Positions 8,999-17,763 are shown, counted from the stretch's first letter. The stretch: DNA of 44,023 nucleotides from Rhodospirillaceae bacterium (GCA_002690995.1 NZGS01000095.1:1-44023); one strand, 5' to 3'. Notes: generated by a model from the letters alone, not told the origin. Numbers and translations: made by a program.

Positions 8999-10072
8999 AT
9001 GATCGTTCAAAATTTTTTTTCTAGCTGTAAACCATTGATTTTAGCGCTATCTATAGGAACTTTCGGCGGCCTATTATTTGCCTTTTGGAAGATGCCCCTT
9101 CCCTGGATGCTGGGGTCGATGGTCTTTGTTACGATCGCCGCGATCTTCGGATGGTCAGTGAAATTACCATATGCCTTGAGACAATGTATGGTTGTCTTTA
9201 TAGGCGTTATGCTCGGCAGCCAATTTACGCCAGACCTACTCGACAGATTGAGTAGTTGGACGTTCTCCGTGACTGCCATGGTCGGGTATATAATACTATC
9301 AATGCTATGTGTTTTATTTTACTTATACAAATTTGCTAATTATGACCCAATAACTTCCTATTTTTCAGCAGCACCTGGTGGGTTAAACGATATGACTATT
9401 ATCGGAGGTGAGATGGGTGGTGATGATAGAGCCATTGCTCTGACACAAGCATCCCGAGTATTATTCGTCGTCCTAACTATACCTTTTATGTTCAGAATAT
9501 TTGGTGGATATGAAACACCCGAGGGCCTTCTTCCGGAAGGGCCCGGTTTTGATCTCCCACTTTCTGAATGGTTAGCCATGGCGATAAGTGTCACTTTGGG
9601 CCCCTTTTTAGCAAAATGCCTCAGATTACCGGCGGCTTTTTTACTGGGAGCTATGATTCTGACAGCCATTGCCCATATAAATGGCTGGGCGAGCTCATCA
9701 CCCCCCGTCGGTCTAGTTGCCATTGCCCAGGTTGTACTAGGTACAGCAATCGGGTGCAGGTTCACTGGAACAAAACCTGCTGAAGTGCTGAGGATTTTAA
9801 AAATTTCCATAGGCTCAACATTTATTCTCATGTCAACTGCCGTAGCGGGAGGACTGTTAATAGGGGAACTCACTGGGATACCTTGGTATCTCGTTACATT
9901 AGCATATGCACCCGGTGGACTAGCAGAGATGAGCTTGATAGCCATTGGCATTGGGCAAGACGTTCCGTTTGTGGCAACCCACCATCTTTGCAGGATAGGC
10001 ATTATTATTCTATTTGCGCCCCTAGCCTTTAGACTGATAAGCCAATATTTTCTTCAGAAGAAAAAATATTAG
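8999..10072 (+). CDS. AbrB-family (PF05145) membrane protein
   Basis: An inner-membrane protein of 357 residues with about ten hydrophobic helices. It is built as two similar halves, each with the family's membrane duplication: PWMLGSMVFVT and LRQCMVVFIGVMLGSQFTPD in the first, AAFLLGAMILTA and AQVVLGTAIGCRFTG in the second. APGGLNDM and APGGLAEMSLIA are the matching family signatures of the two halves. Databases often label members 'AbrB regulator' or 'ammonia monooxygenase', names not supported by function. A transport role is likely but the substrate is unknown. Its stop overlaps the convergent potA-type gene by four bases. No strong Shine-Dalgarno is visible at the ATG. Confidence 0.9.
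   Translation: MIVQNFFSSCKPLILALSIGTFGGLLFAFWKMPLPWMLGSMVFVTIAAIFGWSVKLPYALRQCMVVFIGVMLGSQFTPDLLDRLSSWTFSVTAMVGYIILSMLCVLFYLYKFANYDPITSYFSAAPGGLNDMTIIGGEMGGDDRAIALTQASRVLFVVLTIPFMFRIFGGYETPEGLLPEGPGFDLPLSEWLAMAISVTLGPFLAKCLRLPAAFLLGAMILTAIAHINGWASSSPPVGLVAIAQVVLGTAIGCRFTGTKPAEVLRILKISIGSTFILMSTAVAGGLLIGELTGIPWYLVTLAYAPGGLAEMSLIAIGIGQDVPFVATHHLCRIGIIILFAPLAFRLISQYFLQKKKY
10044..10070. terminator. Possible bidirectional terminator at convergent gene ends
   Basis: An inverted repeat with TTTTCTT / AAGAAAA around a CAG loop, extended by AATA/TATT after a two-base bulge. It covers the last codons of the AbrB-family gene and reaches the convergent ATPase stop. The A/T-rich arms give a T-run on either strand, as in short bidirectional terminators. 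The stem has little GC, so confidence is low. Confidence 0.3.
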
Positions 10073-11181
10073 CTATCAGACACCAACGTCGCTGCGTCAA
10101 GTCGCCAGCAAACTTCAACATGACTTCCAATGCGATACCCGTTTTTCGTTTGATCCTGGTTATTGAGTTGACTAATAATCAGAGGTTTTAAATTCTTATT
10201 CTTAAAACCAACTCTGAGCGTAGAAACACCCCCATGATATGTTATTTCCAATAATTCGCCGCTAACACGGTTGATAGTTTTTTCATGATTGCTAGGAAGT
10301 TCAGTATCCTGAAATGCTAGTTTTTCAGGCCGAATGATGACCTGGACACGATCACTGACCTTAAAGTTTTCATAAGAAAATGCTATGATTTCCTGGTTGA
10401 GATCTGCAAGCATTATATGCGTCCAACCCTTCTCTACTTTTGTAACCCTCCCCATGAGACAATTTGCGGACCCTATAAAATTTGCTACAAAAAAATTTTT
10501 TGGCTTTTCATATAATAAGCTAGGCTGATCAACTTGTTCTATTATTCCCCCATTCATAACAGCAATTTTATCCATCATGGACAAAGCTTCCTGTTGATCA
10601 TGCGTAACCATAATAAATGTGACACCTATTTCTTTTTGAATCTTCACCAGCTCATATTTCATAGTTTCTCGTAACTTTGCGTCTAAAGCGGCAAGGGGCT
10701 CATCGAGCAAAACCACCTTCGGCTCCATTATTAATGCGCGCGCTAGAGCTACCCGCTGAAGTTGCCCTCCGGAAAGTTGATCCGGCCAACGCCCTTCCAA
10801 ACCTTTTAAATCCGCAACATCTAGCATATCTAAAACTCGTTTTTTTAACTCTTCAGAGCCAATGCCTTTCAATTTCAACCCATAGCTTATGTTGTCCTCC
10901 AGCGACATGTGCGGGAAAATAGCGTATGACTGGAATACTGTATTCACGGGACGGCGATTTGCCGGAACCGCGCTCATGTCATGCCCATCAATAATTACCC
11001 TCCCTGCACAAGGCTCCTCCAAACCAGCAATCAGTTTTAGGAGCGTGGTTTTACCGCAGCCTGAAGGTCCCAGAATTCCAAAAAATTCGCCCTTATCAAT
11101 AGTAAGATCAACGCACTTGACAACATCATTATCTTGAAAACTTTTAGAAAGTCCCTGCAAACTAATCAAAGGCGCGCTCAT
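10069..11181 (-). CDS. potA: Polyamine ABC transporter ATP-binding protein (PotA-like)
   Basis: The ATPase of a spermidine/putrescine-type importer. The 370 residues have Walker A (GPSGCGKTT at 38-46), the Q-loop (TVFQSYAIFPHMS), the signature LSGGQLQR at about 136, Walker B (VVLLDEPLAALD at 156-167) and the H-loop (VTHDQQEAL). A C-terminal TOBE-like beta domain of about 120 residues is typical of PotA and related ATPases. The ATG overlaps the upstream permease stop by four bases. It is the last gene of the operon and ends in a convergent overlap with the AbrB-family gene. PotA and PotG types cannot be told apart by eye. Confidence 0.92.
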   Translation of the reverse strand: MSAPLISLQGLSKSFQDNDVVKCVDLTIDKGEFFGILGPSGCGKTTLLKLIAGLEEPCAGRVIIDGHDMSAVPANRRPVNTVFQSYAIFPHMSLEDNISYGLKLKGIGSEELKKRVLDMLDVADLKGLEGRWPDQLSGGQLQRVALARALIMEPKVVLLDEPLAALDAKLRETMKYELVKIQKEIGVTFIMVTHDQQEALSMMDKIAVMNGGIIEQVDQPSLLYEKPKNFFVANFIGSANCLMGRVTKVEKGWTHIMLADLNQEIIAFSYENFKVSDRVQVIIRPEKLAFQDTELPSNHEKTINRVSGELLEITYHGGVSTLRVGFKNKNLKPLIISQLNNQDQTKNGYRIGSHVEVCWRLDAATLVSDS

Positions 11182-12062
11182 TCAAAACTTCCCTTCTTTA
11201 AACTTTCTTTTTGAAGGAATATTGCGGTACAGACCGAAAGAATTGTCACAACAATAAGTACCGTTGAAGCGGCATTCACCTCTGGGGTAACAGAGAACCT
11301 TACCATTGAATATATTTTGATTGGCAGTGTGATAGTCTCAGGACCAGACGTAAAAAACGTTATAACAAAGTCGTCCAGCGACAAAGTAAAGGCCAGCAAA
11401 CCACCAGCAATAAGGCTTGGTTTTAAATGTGGGAACCAAATATCTCTGTAAACATGCCAAGCGTTTGCCCCTAAATCTTTAGCGGCTTCCTCACACTCCC
11501 TGTTTAGACTGACCAACTTTGCCCTAATAACGATCGCAACAAATGGGAAACAAAACAGGCTATGAGCAAAAATAATTTTTGCAAGATTCAACGGCCAAAT
11601 GAGATCAGGTGGCCAACCGATCCAATTAAAAAACACCAAAAACGCAATGCCAATACATATCTCAGGAACAATCACGGGGATCATTATCATTCCTTGATAT
11701 AAGGACTTGAGAGGAAACTGAAAACGCCACAATAAAATAGCTGTTAAAACACCTAACATCAGGCTCAGTATCGTAGTAATAAGAGCAATTACTATTGAGT
11801 TTAAAAAAGCCTCTACAAGAATTTCATTAGAAAACATCTTCTTATAATATTTTAGCGTAAAGCCCTTCCAAACGATATTTCTACGGCTGTCGTTAAAAGA
11901 AAAGATTATCAAGACAATGATTGGCGTATAGAGAAATAATAAGGTCACCAGAAGAGAAATATGCAACCATGGGTTTCTTAAGCTGGGTTTAATTGCCGAT
12001 ATGAATTCACCAAACAACGATAGTTTTACCTTTTCCACTTCAGGATTTCTTGCGCTTTGCAA
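11178..12062 (-). CDS. potC: Polyamine ABC transporter permease (PotC-like)
   Basis: An inner-membrane permease of 294 residues with six hydrophobic helices. The first is HISLLVTLLFLYTPIIVLIIFSFNDS, followed by the family's periplasmic WKGFTLKYYKKMFSN. The EAA loop (EEAAKDLGANAWHVYRDIWFPHLKP) docks PotA, and SLDDFVITFFTSGP is the classic PotC/PotI signature. The start lies inside the end of the upstream permease gene (23-base overlap), which suggests coupled translation. It forms the heterodimeric membrane pore with the PotB-like protein. Confidence 0.92.
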   Translation of the reverse strand: MQSARNPEVEKVKLSLFGEFISAIKPSLRNPWLHISLLVTLLFLYTPIIVLIIFSFNDSRRNIVWKGFTLKYYKKMFSNEILVEAFLNSIVIALITTILSLMLGVLTAILLWRFQFPLKSLYQGMIMIPVIVPEICIGIAFLVFFNWIGWPPDLIWPLNLAKIIFAHSLFCFPFVAIVIRAKLVSLNRECEEAAKDLGANAWHVYRDIWFPHLKPSLIAGGLLAFTLSLDDFVITFFTSGPETITLPIKIYSMVRFSVTPEVNAASTVLIVVTILSVCTAIFLQKESLKKGSFE

Positions 12063-12921
12063 CTAATAACCAAACGGTTATTACGCCACAGGTAAGATAA
12101 ATTAAAACCATCGAAAGTGCGGCACCAAATGGCCAATCATTTGCATGCTTGAATTGACGCTCAATCACGTTTGCTATCAACTGTCCATCTGTCCCACCCA
12201 ACAACTCTGGCGTCAAATATGAACCAAGCGCAGGAATAAAAACCAACATGCAACCAGCAAAAACACTGGGCCTAATTACAGGGAAAACAATATGACGATA
12301 AACTTGCATACTTGAGCTTCCAAGATCTTTGGCAGCTTGCTTGAGTGTTTCATCAAAGCCTTCCAAACCAGCATAAATTGGAAGAATCATAAATGGGAGA
12401 TGTATGTAAACCAGACCTATTATTATAGCTGTGTCGTTGTACAGAAATTGGACGGGTTCAAATCGCAATCCTAAATGAACTGCTATCCATTCGAAACCAG
12501 AATTCAAAAATCCCCGCGTTCTTAAAACTGCAATTAGCGCATAAGTCCTTATGAGCAGATTTATCCAAAACGGAAGCATTAGAAGAACTAGAATAATTAA
12601 CTTCCAATTTTGTCGGACTTTTGTAATGGCTAATGCGACAGGAAAAGAGATAATGAAGCACAAAAATGTTGTAATTCCAGCAATATAAAAACTCTTTGCA
12701 AAAATTTTTAGATAGAGAGGATCCGCGGCTCGCCAGTAATTATCCATTACCCAGTTTACTTCGATATTTATCAAGCCGACTTTTTGTGAAAAGCTATAAA
12801 CTACAATAATAAGAACTGGTGCAAGTAGGAAAAGTATTAACCAAATTGTTGGCGGTAAAAAAGTTACCAAGAAAACCTTTCTACTATTTTCATTTCTAGC
12901 TCTAAACCTACCTGACAGCAT
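12040..12921 (-). CDS. potB: Polyamine ABC transporter permease (PotB-like)
   Basis: An inner-membrane permease, partner of the PotC-like protein. It shows the PotB/PotH pattern: a first helix (PTIWLILFLLAPVLIIVVYSF), helices around ILVLLMLPFWINLLIRTYA, the EAA loop (QAAKDLGSSSMQVYRHIVFPVIRP) and the late FIPALGSYLTPELLGG signature. I place the start at the ATG at 12921, four bases past the binding-protein stop, giving 293 residues. The frame stays open back to an ATG at 13002 (320 residues), but that start would add 27 polar residues and overlap the binding-protein gene by 77 bases. Neither start has a strong Shine-Dalgarno. Function is confident; start less so. Confidence 0.9.
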   Translation of the reverse strand: MLSGRFRARNENSRKVFLVTFLPPTIWLILFLLAPVLIIVVYSFSQKVGLINIEVNWVMDNYWRAADPLYLKIFAKSFYIAGITTFLCFIISFPVALAITKVRQNWKLIILVLLMLPFWINLLIRTYALIAVLRTRGFLNSGFEWIAVHLGLRFEPVQFLYNDTAIIIGLVYIHLPFMILPIYAGLEGFDETLKQAAKDLGSSSMQVYRHIVFPVIRPSVFAGCMLVFIPALGSYLTPELLGGTDGQLIANVIERQFKHANDWPFGAALSMVLIYLTCGVITVWLLVAKRKKS

Positions 12922-12925
12922 CCAA

Positions 12926-14002
12926 TTACGCCGCCAACACCCTAGTCCATGCCTCGTCATATAGTCTGACTGCTTCCTCGCCCTTATAGATAGAGGACTC
13001 ACACGATTCTAATGTTGTGTCTGAAGGAAATATTGCTGGATTATTCTTATAGCCTTCGGGCATCAGTTTTTTTGCCGCAACATTTGGGGTAGCATACTGT
13101 ATAAATTCAGCTATAGCCGCACCAGCTTCAGCACCCAGTAAGAAGTTAATGAACTTGTGGGCATTTTGAGGGTTTGGGGCACCATTTGGAATAGCCAGGG
13201 CATCTTCCCATACGACTGAACCTTCTTTTGGAACGACGTAGGAAATATCAGGATCCTCCTCCATGACTTGGAGTATATCTCCATTCCATTCCATTGCCAG
13301 ATCCACCTCACCGGAAAGTAATAGGTCCTGTCCATTATCTGGTGCAAACACTTTGATATTTGGTTTTTGTTTTATTAATAGCTGTTCTGCTTGGGTAATG
13401 ATTTTTGGATCTGTTGTGTTCAGTGGATGTCCCATGTATTTAAAAGCTGCGCCCAGCACGTCACCAGCTTCACTTAAAAGCGCTATTTTTCCACGATATT
13501 TTGATGAGTCCAGTAGCCATTTCCAGCTATCGGGAGTTCCATCCACTTTTGATTTTCTATAACCAATCCCCATTGTTCCCCACATGTATGGGAGCGAATA
13601 ACGTCGACCTGGGTCAAATCCTACATTGAGAAACGTTGGCTCCACATTCACCCTGTTAGGAATGGCATTATTGTCTAATGGCGAAAGCATATCGGCTATT
13701 ATCATTCTTTCGACAAAATCGCTTGAAGGCACAATAAGATCATAGCCAGGATTACCGGCTCGAAGTTTTCCAAACAATTCGTCATTATCAGAAAACAAAT
13801 CCATCTTTACGTCTATTCCGGTAGAACTTTTGAAATCTGAAAGGGTCGTCTCGCCTATGTAAGTATCCCAATTATAAAAATTTAGCGTTGATGACCCACT
13901 AGCTTTCAGTAAGCCGCTAGGTAGAGAAATCCCCGCAGCAAGCATCCCAGTTCCTGCAAGAAAACCTCGTCGAGAGAAGCGCTTCTTTTTGAATGTTGTC
14001 AT
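12926..14002 (-). CDS. potD: Polyamine-type periplasmic binding protein (PotD-like), Tat-exported
   Basis: The periplasmic ligand-binding protein of the importer encoded downstream. The 358 residues open with a twin-arginine signal (FSRRGFLAGTGMLAAG), so export is probably by the Tat route and the protein folds before export. The mature part has the PotD pattern: LNFYNWDTYIGE, DLIVPSSDFVERM, YSLPYMWGTMGIGYRK and DLAMEWNGD. The ligand could be putrescine, spermidine or a related amine. The gene heads the operon potD-potB-potC-potA. The upstream divergent gap of 130 bases holds a candidate operator at 14053-14075. Confidence 0.92.
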   Translation of the reverse strand: MTTFKKKRFSRRGFLAGTGMLAAGISLPSGLLKASGSSTLNFYNWDTYIGETTLSDFKSSTGIDVKMDLFSDNDELFGKLRAGNPGYDLIVPSSDFVERMIIADMLSPLDNNAIPNRVNVEPTFLNVGFDPGRRYSLPYMWGTMGIGYRKSKVDGTPDSWKWLLDSSKYRGKIALLSEAGDVLGAAFKYMGHPLNTTDPKIITQAEQLLIKQKPNIKVFAPDNGQDLLLSGEVDLAMEWNGDILQVMEEDPDISYVVPKEGSVVWEDALAIPNGAPNPQNAHKFINFLLGAEAGAAIAEFIQYATPNVAAKKLMPEGYKNNPAIFPSDTTLESCESSIYKGEEAVRLYDEAWTRVLAA

Positions 14003-14052
14003 GGTAAAGGCCCTAGTATTTCGCTTCGAATATTAACAATATACACATCCAT

Positions 14053-14075
14053 TAGTTTGGGTTCAAAACAAACTA
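14053..14075. promoter_or_regulatory. Inverted repeat in the potD / GNAT divergent region
   Basis: TAGTTTG and CAAACTA arms (7 bp, perfect) are separated by nine bases. The repeat lies 51 bases before potD and 58 bases before the GNAT gene, so a protein bound here could control either direction. The A/T-rich context makes chance occurrence quite possible. Confidence 0.3.
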
Positions 14076-14132
14076 TTCAATAATTTCTTAGTAAAATAAA
14101 ATAGCCGAGATCTATAAAGGAGCAAAACTGCG

Positions 14133-14600
14133 ATGCCTCCCCCAAAAAAAATAGAGCCTCAATTCAGGAAGGCAGAAAAAGCTGATACCAATATTTTAAA
14201 AACACTGATACGGGAATATTACAGGTTTGATCGTCAACAAGTAAGTAATGAAAAAATTGCATCTTCTCTTAACTTCGCTTTACAGGATAATCCATATGTT
14301 AGCATTTGGTTGATCGATGTAGCGGATAACGTGGCAGGGTATCTAGTTATAGCAATAGGATTCACTATTGAAGCGGGCGGTAAAGACGGGTTCTTGGACG
14401 AGCTTTTCTTGCGAGAACCTTTCCGTGGTTCAGGGGTTGGGCGCAAAGCTATAGAGTTTGCTATAGCGCTCTGTCCTACTCTTGAAATCCAAAGACTAAG
14501 CCTCGAGGTAGAAAACCATAACACTAGGGCGAGGCGACTTTATGAAGATATTGGTTTTTTTGCTCACGATAGGCTATTAATGTCTTATTGGATCACATAG
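14133..14600 (+). CDS. GNAT family N-acetyltransferase
   Basis: Transfers an acetyl group from acetyl-CoA to an amine of unknown identity. The 155 residues fit a single GNAT domain. Motif A is LFLREPFRGSGVGRKAIEFA near residue 90-110, with the R-G-S-G-V-G pyrophosphate loop, and the later LEVENHNTRARRLYEDIGF is the C-terminal motif B region. A good Shine-Dalgarno (AGGAG) lies ten bases before the ATG. The gene ends 39 bases before dddQ on the same strand and may be cotranscribed with it. The target could be a polyamine, given the divergent pot operon, but this is only context. Confidence 0.88.
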   Translation: MPPPKKIEPQFRKAEKADTNILKTLIREYYRFDRQQVSNEKIASSLNFALQDNPYVSIWLIDVADNVAGYLVIAIGFTIEAGGKDGFLDELFLREPFRGSGVGRKAIEFAIALCPTLEIQRLSLEVENHNTRARRLYEDIGFFAHDRLLMSYWIT

Positions 14601-14639
14601 TTTTTCTCCATACTATTTAACTGGGAGAACTTTGATTTT

Positions 14640-15245
14640 ATGACCGAGAGACCGACCTACCTTTCAGCATTTATAGATGCCCACTGCACTGCCGCACGTG
14701 CCCTACCAAAATCATCAATCAAAGCCTTTTTTGAGAAATGCCACCAGGCACTAAAAGAGGATACGGGAGAAGTAGATGGTTCTGACAAGAAAGAGCTGCC
14801 GCCTGTGTGCGAGTACCTGGAAGCTGCCCTCAGTGTTGCATCTCAAACGTCTGCACCTATAAAAAATGTAGGACACACATTTGAGGCAATAGCCCAGAAA
14901 TTGCCTTGGCAGCCACGCCTCGACTATAAAGATCAAACGGACGATTTTTATAATGGCCACGCAAATGCTGTCATAATTGGAGAGGGCGGTCTAGAAAGTC
15001 ATCGTAAGGTCAGGGTGGGAGCTAGCTTAATTGCTCCCAACGTCGAATACCCAAATCACCGACACCCCCCTGAAGAAGGCTACCTGGTAATCAGTGAGGG
15101 TGAATGGCGTCAAGAGGCCAACCCTTGGCTCGCTAGAAAGTCTGGTGAGACGATACATAATCCACCTAATATATGGCACGCAATGAAAGCGGGAAACAAG
15201 CCGCTGCTAGCGATCTGGATGCTCTGGATGGAAACAGACAGCTAA
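14640..15245 (+). CDS. dddQ: Dimethylsulfoniopropionate (DMSP) lyase, DddQ type
   Basis: Cleaves DMSP to dimethyl sulfide and acrylate. It is a 201-residue protein with a C-terminal cupin barrel and no signal peptide. The metal-site block YPNHRHPPEEGY carries Tyr137, His140, His142, Glu146 and Tyr148, and NPPNIWH adds His180. Their spacing matches, with a constant offset of 17, the Tyr120, His123, His125, Glu129, Tyr131 and His163 set that I recall from characterised DddQ. DddL and DddW share the cupin motif. The length and fit to DddQ spacing favour DddQ over the longer DddL. The start has GGGAG about 12 bases upstream, somewhat far. It follows a GNAT gene by 39 bases and meets the amidinotransferase gene tail to tail with no gap. 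No acrylate-using gene (acuI, acuK, prpE type) is certain nearby, although a crotonase lies 3.3 kb away. Confidence 0.9.
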   Translation: MTERPTYLSAFIDAHCTAARALPKSSIKAFFEKCHQALKEDTGEVDGSDKKELPPVCEYLEAALSVASQTSAPIKNVGHTFEAIAQKLPWQPRLDYKDQTDDFYNGHANAVIIGEGGLESHRKVRVGASLIAPNVEYPNHRHPPEEGYLVISEGEWRQEANPWLARKSGETIHNPPNIWHAMKAGNKPLLAIWMLWMETDS

Positions 15246-16376
15246 TCAGATTGAGTTAGGAAAGTAATCTTCGCAACTCCCCTCACGGTGTACATCTGCT
15301 GTGCAGCAGTGCAATCCTCCGCCAAATGCGTAAGCATCTCGCAAATCAACTTCAATAACTTCCATGCCTAACTTGTCTAATTGATCTGCTTGGTAAACTT
15401 CAGATTTTTCAACGCAAACGGTTTTAGGATCTAGTACCAATACATTCATCGACAACCAAACAGATGAGTAACATAACGGAGGCGGCGAATTATGCGCCGG
15501 TTGCGCCGCATCTACAATTTCCCACCCATTCTTTTCGAACATCATCCGCTGATCTAAAGGTAACCTCCGTTGGGGATTGTTCAAAATGAGGCCTGGCTTT
15601 ATTGGGGTAAAAGTTGCATCTATGTGAATTGGATAAGGATCGCCCGGAAAATTTACAGCGCGCACCCTATGTTCTGAAAAGTGCCGCGACAACCAGTCAA
15701 TACCCTTAAGGTTAGTTGTAAAGCCATGCTGAACGACTAAATCGCGACCGAAACGTAGAACGTCAGCAGCATCAAACAATGGCTCTTCTTCGGTAGTTAC
15801 AAAAAATTTCTGCTCCGTCCACTCTAATCGTTTTTCTACGCCAATTTTCTCTGATAAATAATCTGGTCTGTAATCAGCCTCAGTTAACCTTGGCTTGGGA
15901 GCCGCCTCGTGTCTCATCTCTGGATCCTCAGCGTAATAACGCTGCAGCAATGGCCGATAACATAAATATTCGAACCAACGACATCTATAAGACATGGTGG
16001 CTTCGAGCATTTCTTTTCCAACAGTTAGCAAAACATCTCTTGGAGGCATACACCCAAACATTGTTTCCGTCTTCCAATCGGGCGTGGAAGTGGCTTGATT
16101 AAAATCAATTGGTGTGGGCCGGTCTACTTTGATGCCGCGGCTTTCGAGCTTACTCGCGAATGCATCCAATAGTTCATTTGCTTTATCTATTGTATCTTTT
16201 GGTCGTGGACCAAATTGCCCCCGCATATCGCTATCTTCAGGCACTTTTGCATCAAGCGCGGGTTCGGTTGCAGGGATACACGTGCCATCTGCCCTTCCAA
16301 CAATTACATGCCTCAATGGATCCCATTCATTCCAACTTGAAACAAAAGTTGGCTCCGTATTCTGGCTCATTTCCAC
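15246..16376 (-). CDS. Glycine amidinotransferase-like enzyme
   Basis: Family members move the amidino group of arginine to an amine, giving ornithine and a guanidino compound (guanidinoacetate in animal AGAT, inosamine products in StrB, a cylindrospermopsin precursor in CyrA). The 376 residues align by eye with human AGAT over the catalytic core. The catalytic triad is present as Asp212 (in RFGRD), His251 (in HIDATF) and Cys357 (in GGGLHC), and the WLSMNVL block is intact. The residues equivalent to human Asn300 and Met302 are Tyr248 and Ile250 (DPYPIH), so the acceptor pocket differs from AGAT. The gene converges on dddQ and lies 95 bases downstream of the zinc dehydrogenase gene on the same strand. 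The alternative start at Met3 makes little difference. Confidence 0.88.
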   Translation of the reverse strand: MEMSQNTEPTFVSSWNEWDPLRHVIVGRADGTCIPATEPALDAKVPEDSDMRGQFGPRPKDTIDKANELLDAFASKLESRGIKVDRPTPIDFNQATSTPDWKTETMFGCMPPRDVLLTVGKEMLEATMSYRCRWFEYLCYRPLLQRYYAEDPEMRHEAAPKPRLTEADYRPDYLSEKIGVEKRLEWTEQKFFVTTEEEPLFDAADVLRFGRDLVVQHGFTTNLKGIDWLSRHFSEHRVRAVNFPGDPYPIHIDATFTPIKPGLILNNPQRRLPLDQRMMFEKNGWEIVDAAQPAHNSPPPLCYSSVWLSMNVLVLDPKTVCVEKSEVYQADQLDKLGMEVIEVDLRDAYAFGGGLHCCTADVHREGSCEDYFPNSI

Positions 16377-16471
16377 AACTCCATAATTCTAAAACTCAGG
16401 AACAACATCCACTCGGTTTAGTAACAATTTTGGTCAAACATTAATTTTAATAACTGGTTTTGCAACGATGT

Positions 16472-17512
16472 TTAATGCGGCTTTAACATAACCTTTATTT
16501 GATTGCTAGGTTGCTTCAGTCTTTCGAAAGCTTCAGGAAATTGTTCAAATCCAACACTTTCTGTGACAAGCCCTTTAACCTCGATACGCTCTTGGGCGAG
16601 CATTTCCAAAGTCATTTGGAAGTCTGCATACTCATAGCAAAAACAAAATATTATTTCGACTTCCTTCACAACTGCTGTCGCAGGCTCAAAACGATCAGAT
16701 ACCATACAGAGACCTACAACCACAACCTTTCCATAATTTGAAATATAACCAATCGAAAGCTGCATTGATCCAGCAATTCCCACCGCATCAAAAATGATTG
16801 ATGGCGGTGAACCGACTATTTTTTCATACGTTTCTGGCACGTTAGAAACAGAAGCATCTACAAAACCAGTAGCACCAAAGTCACCCGCCTTTTCTCCCCG
16901 GTCCGCGATCAAATCGCTTACAATAATATATCGCGCTCCAAAAAACTTGCACCAAACGGCAACAGAAAGTCCCACAGGACCACCTCCCACAATCAAGACA
17001 TTGTCTCCAGCCGTAATTTTGGCTCTTTTCACCGCATGTAAGCCTACAGCTAAAGGTTCAACAAGAGCTCCCTCTTGGAACGTTACACTATCAGGCAAAC
17101 GAAAAGTTTCCTGAGCGCCAATACGCACAAATTCTGAATAAGCACCAGGGTTTCCCGGGGTGGCACGATTCAATGCTTTATCACAACGATGAGGTCTACC
17201 CGCTCTACAATTGCTAGATTTCGCGCATCCTATTTGGGGCATAGCACACACGCGCGCTCCTATCTTCCAATTATTGGTGACGTCTTTGCCAATTTCAACT
17301 ATTTCGCCTGAAAATTCATGCCCCATTACAGCACCAGGATGGATATCACGAAAACCTGACTCCTCATTGTTAATTTCTGACCAATGCAAATCGGTACCGC
17401 AAATACCACATGCGCAAACCTTTATAACCATATCTGTCGGCGAGGGAACTGGGTCTTCTATTTCTTCAATTGATAGTGGTAATCCAGAATTTTTAAATAC
17501 CGCAGCCTTCAT
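16472..17512 (-). CDS. Zinc-dependent alcohol dehydrogenase (MDR, 2,3-butanediol dehydrogenase-like)
   Basis: An NAD(P)-dependent oxidation of a secondary alcohol or polyol is expected. The 346-residue protein has the catalytic zinc region (CGICGTDLHW and GHEFSGEIVEIG) and the Rossmann motif VGGGPVGLSVAVW. The structural-zinc loop reads CAKSSNC then HRC, so one of the four usual Cys residues is Ser. I start at the ATG at 17512, which has GGGGGAAG about five bases upstream. An ATG at 17551 would add 13 residues with no such site. It is divergent from the hotdog operon across a 251-base region and upstream of the amidinotransferase gene. Substrate is unknown. Confidence 0.88.
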   Translation of the reverse strand: MKAAVFKNSGLPLSIEEIEDPVPSPTDMVIKVCACGICGTDLHWSEINNEESGFRDIHPGAVMGHEFSGEIVEIGKDVTNNWKIGARVCAMPQIGCAKSSNCRAGRPHRCDKALNRATPGNPGAYSEFVRIGAQETFRLPDSVTFQEGALVEPLAVGLHAVKRAKITAGDNVLIVGGGPVGLSVAVWCKFFGARYIIVSDLIADRGEKAGDFGATGFVDASVSNVPETYEKIVGSPPSIIFDAVGIAGSMQLSIGYISNYGKVVVVGLCMVSDRFEPATAVVKEVEIIFCFCYEYADFQMTLEMLAQERIEVKGLVTESVGFEQFPEAFERLKQPSNQIKVMLKPH

Positions 17513-17763
17513 AACGCTTCCCCCAATCAATACGAATGCAATTGCCTTCACACTTTGGTGTGCTCGTTAAGGCGCTCATTAATGATAATAGCAGTTATCT
17601 TTGATATGCTAAAAAAATTACTTATTTGCCAAATCATCACCGCAAAAATAGTATCATTGAGTGAACATTTAAATTTACAAAACAACCTTTAACTAGAAGA
17701 TTAGTGTTTCTGTCAAAATGGTCCGACAAAAAATAATACATAGATACTACAGGAGCCCAAGGA

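Noticed and set aside
9358-10002. Long open frame on the minus strand within the AbrB-family gene
   Set aside because: It is a shadow: its product is Pro/Ser-rich with no family features, while the plus-strand frame is a clear membrane protein.
8999-10072. Calling the AbrB-family gene a transcription regulator or ammonia monooxygenase
   Set aside because: The protein is a duplicated multi-helix membrane protein with no DNA-binding domain or monooxygenase feature.
12922-13002. Longer N-terminus for the PotB-like permease
   Set aside because: It would overlap the binding-protein gene by 77 bases and add a polar segment not expected before the first helix. The ATG at 12921 is better.
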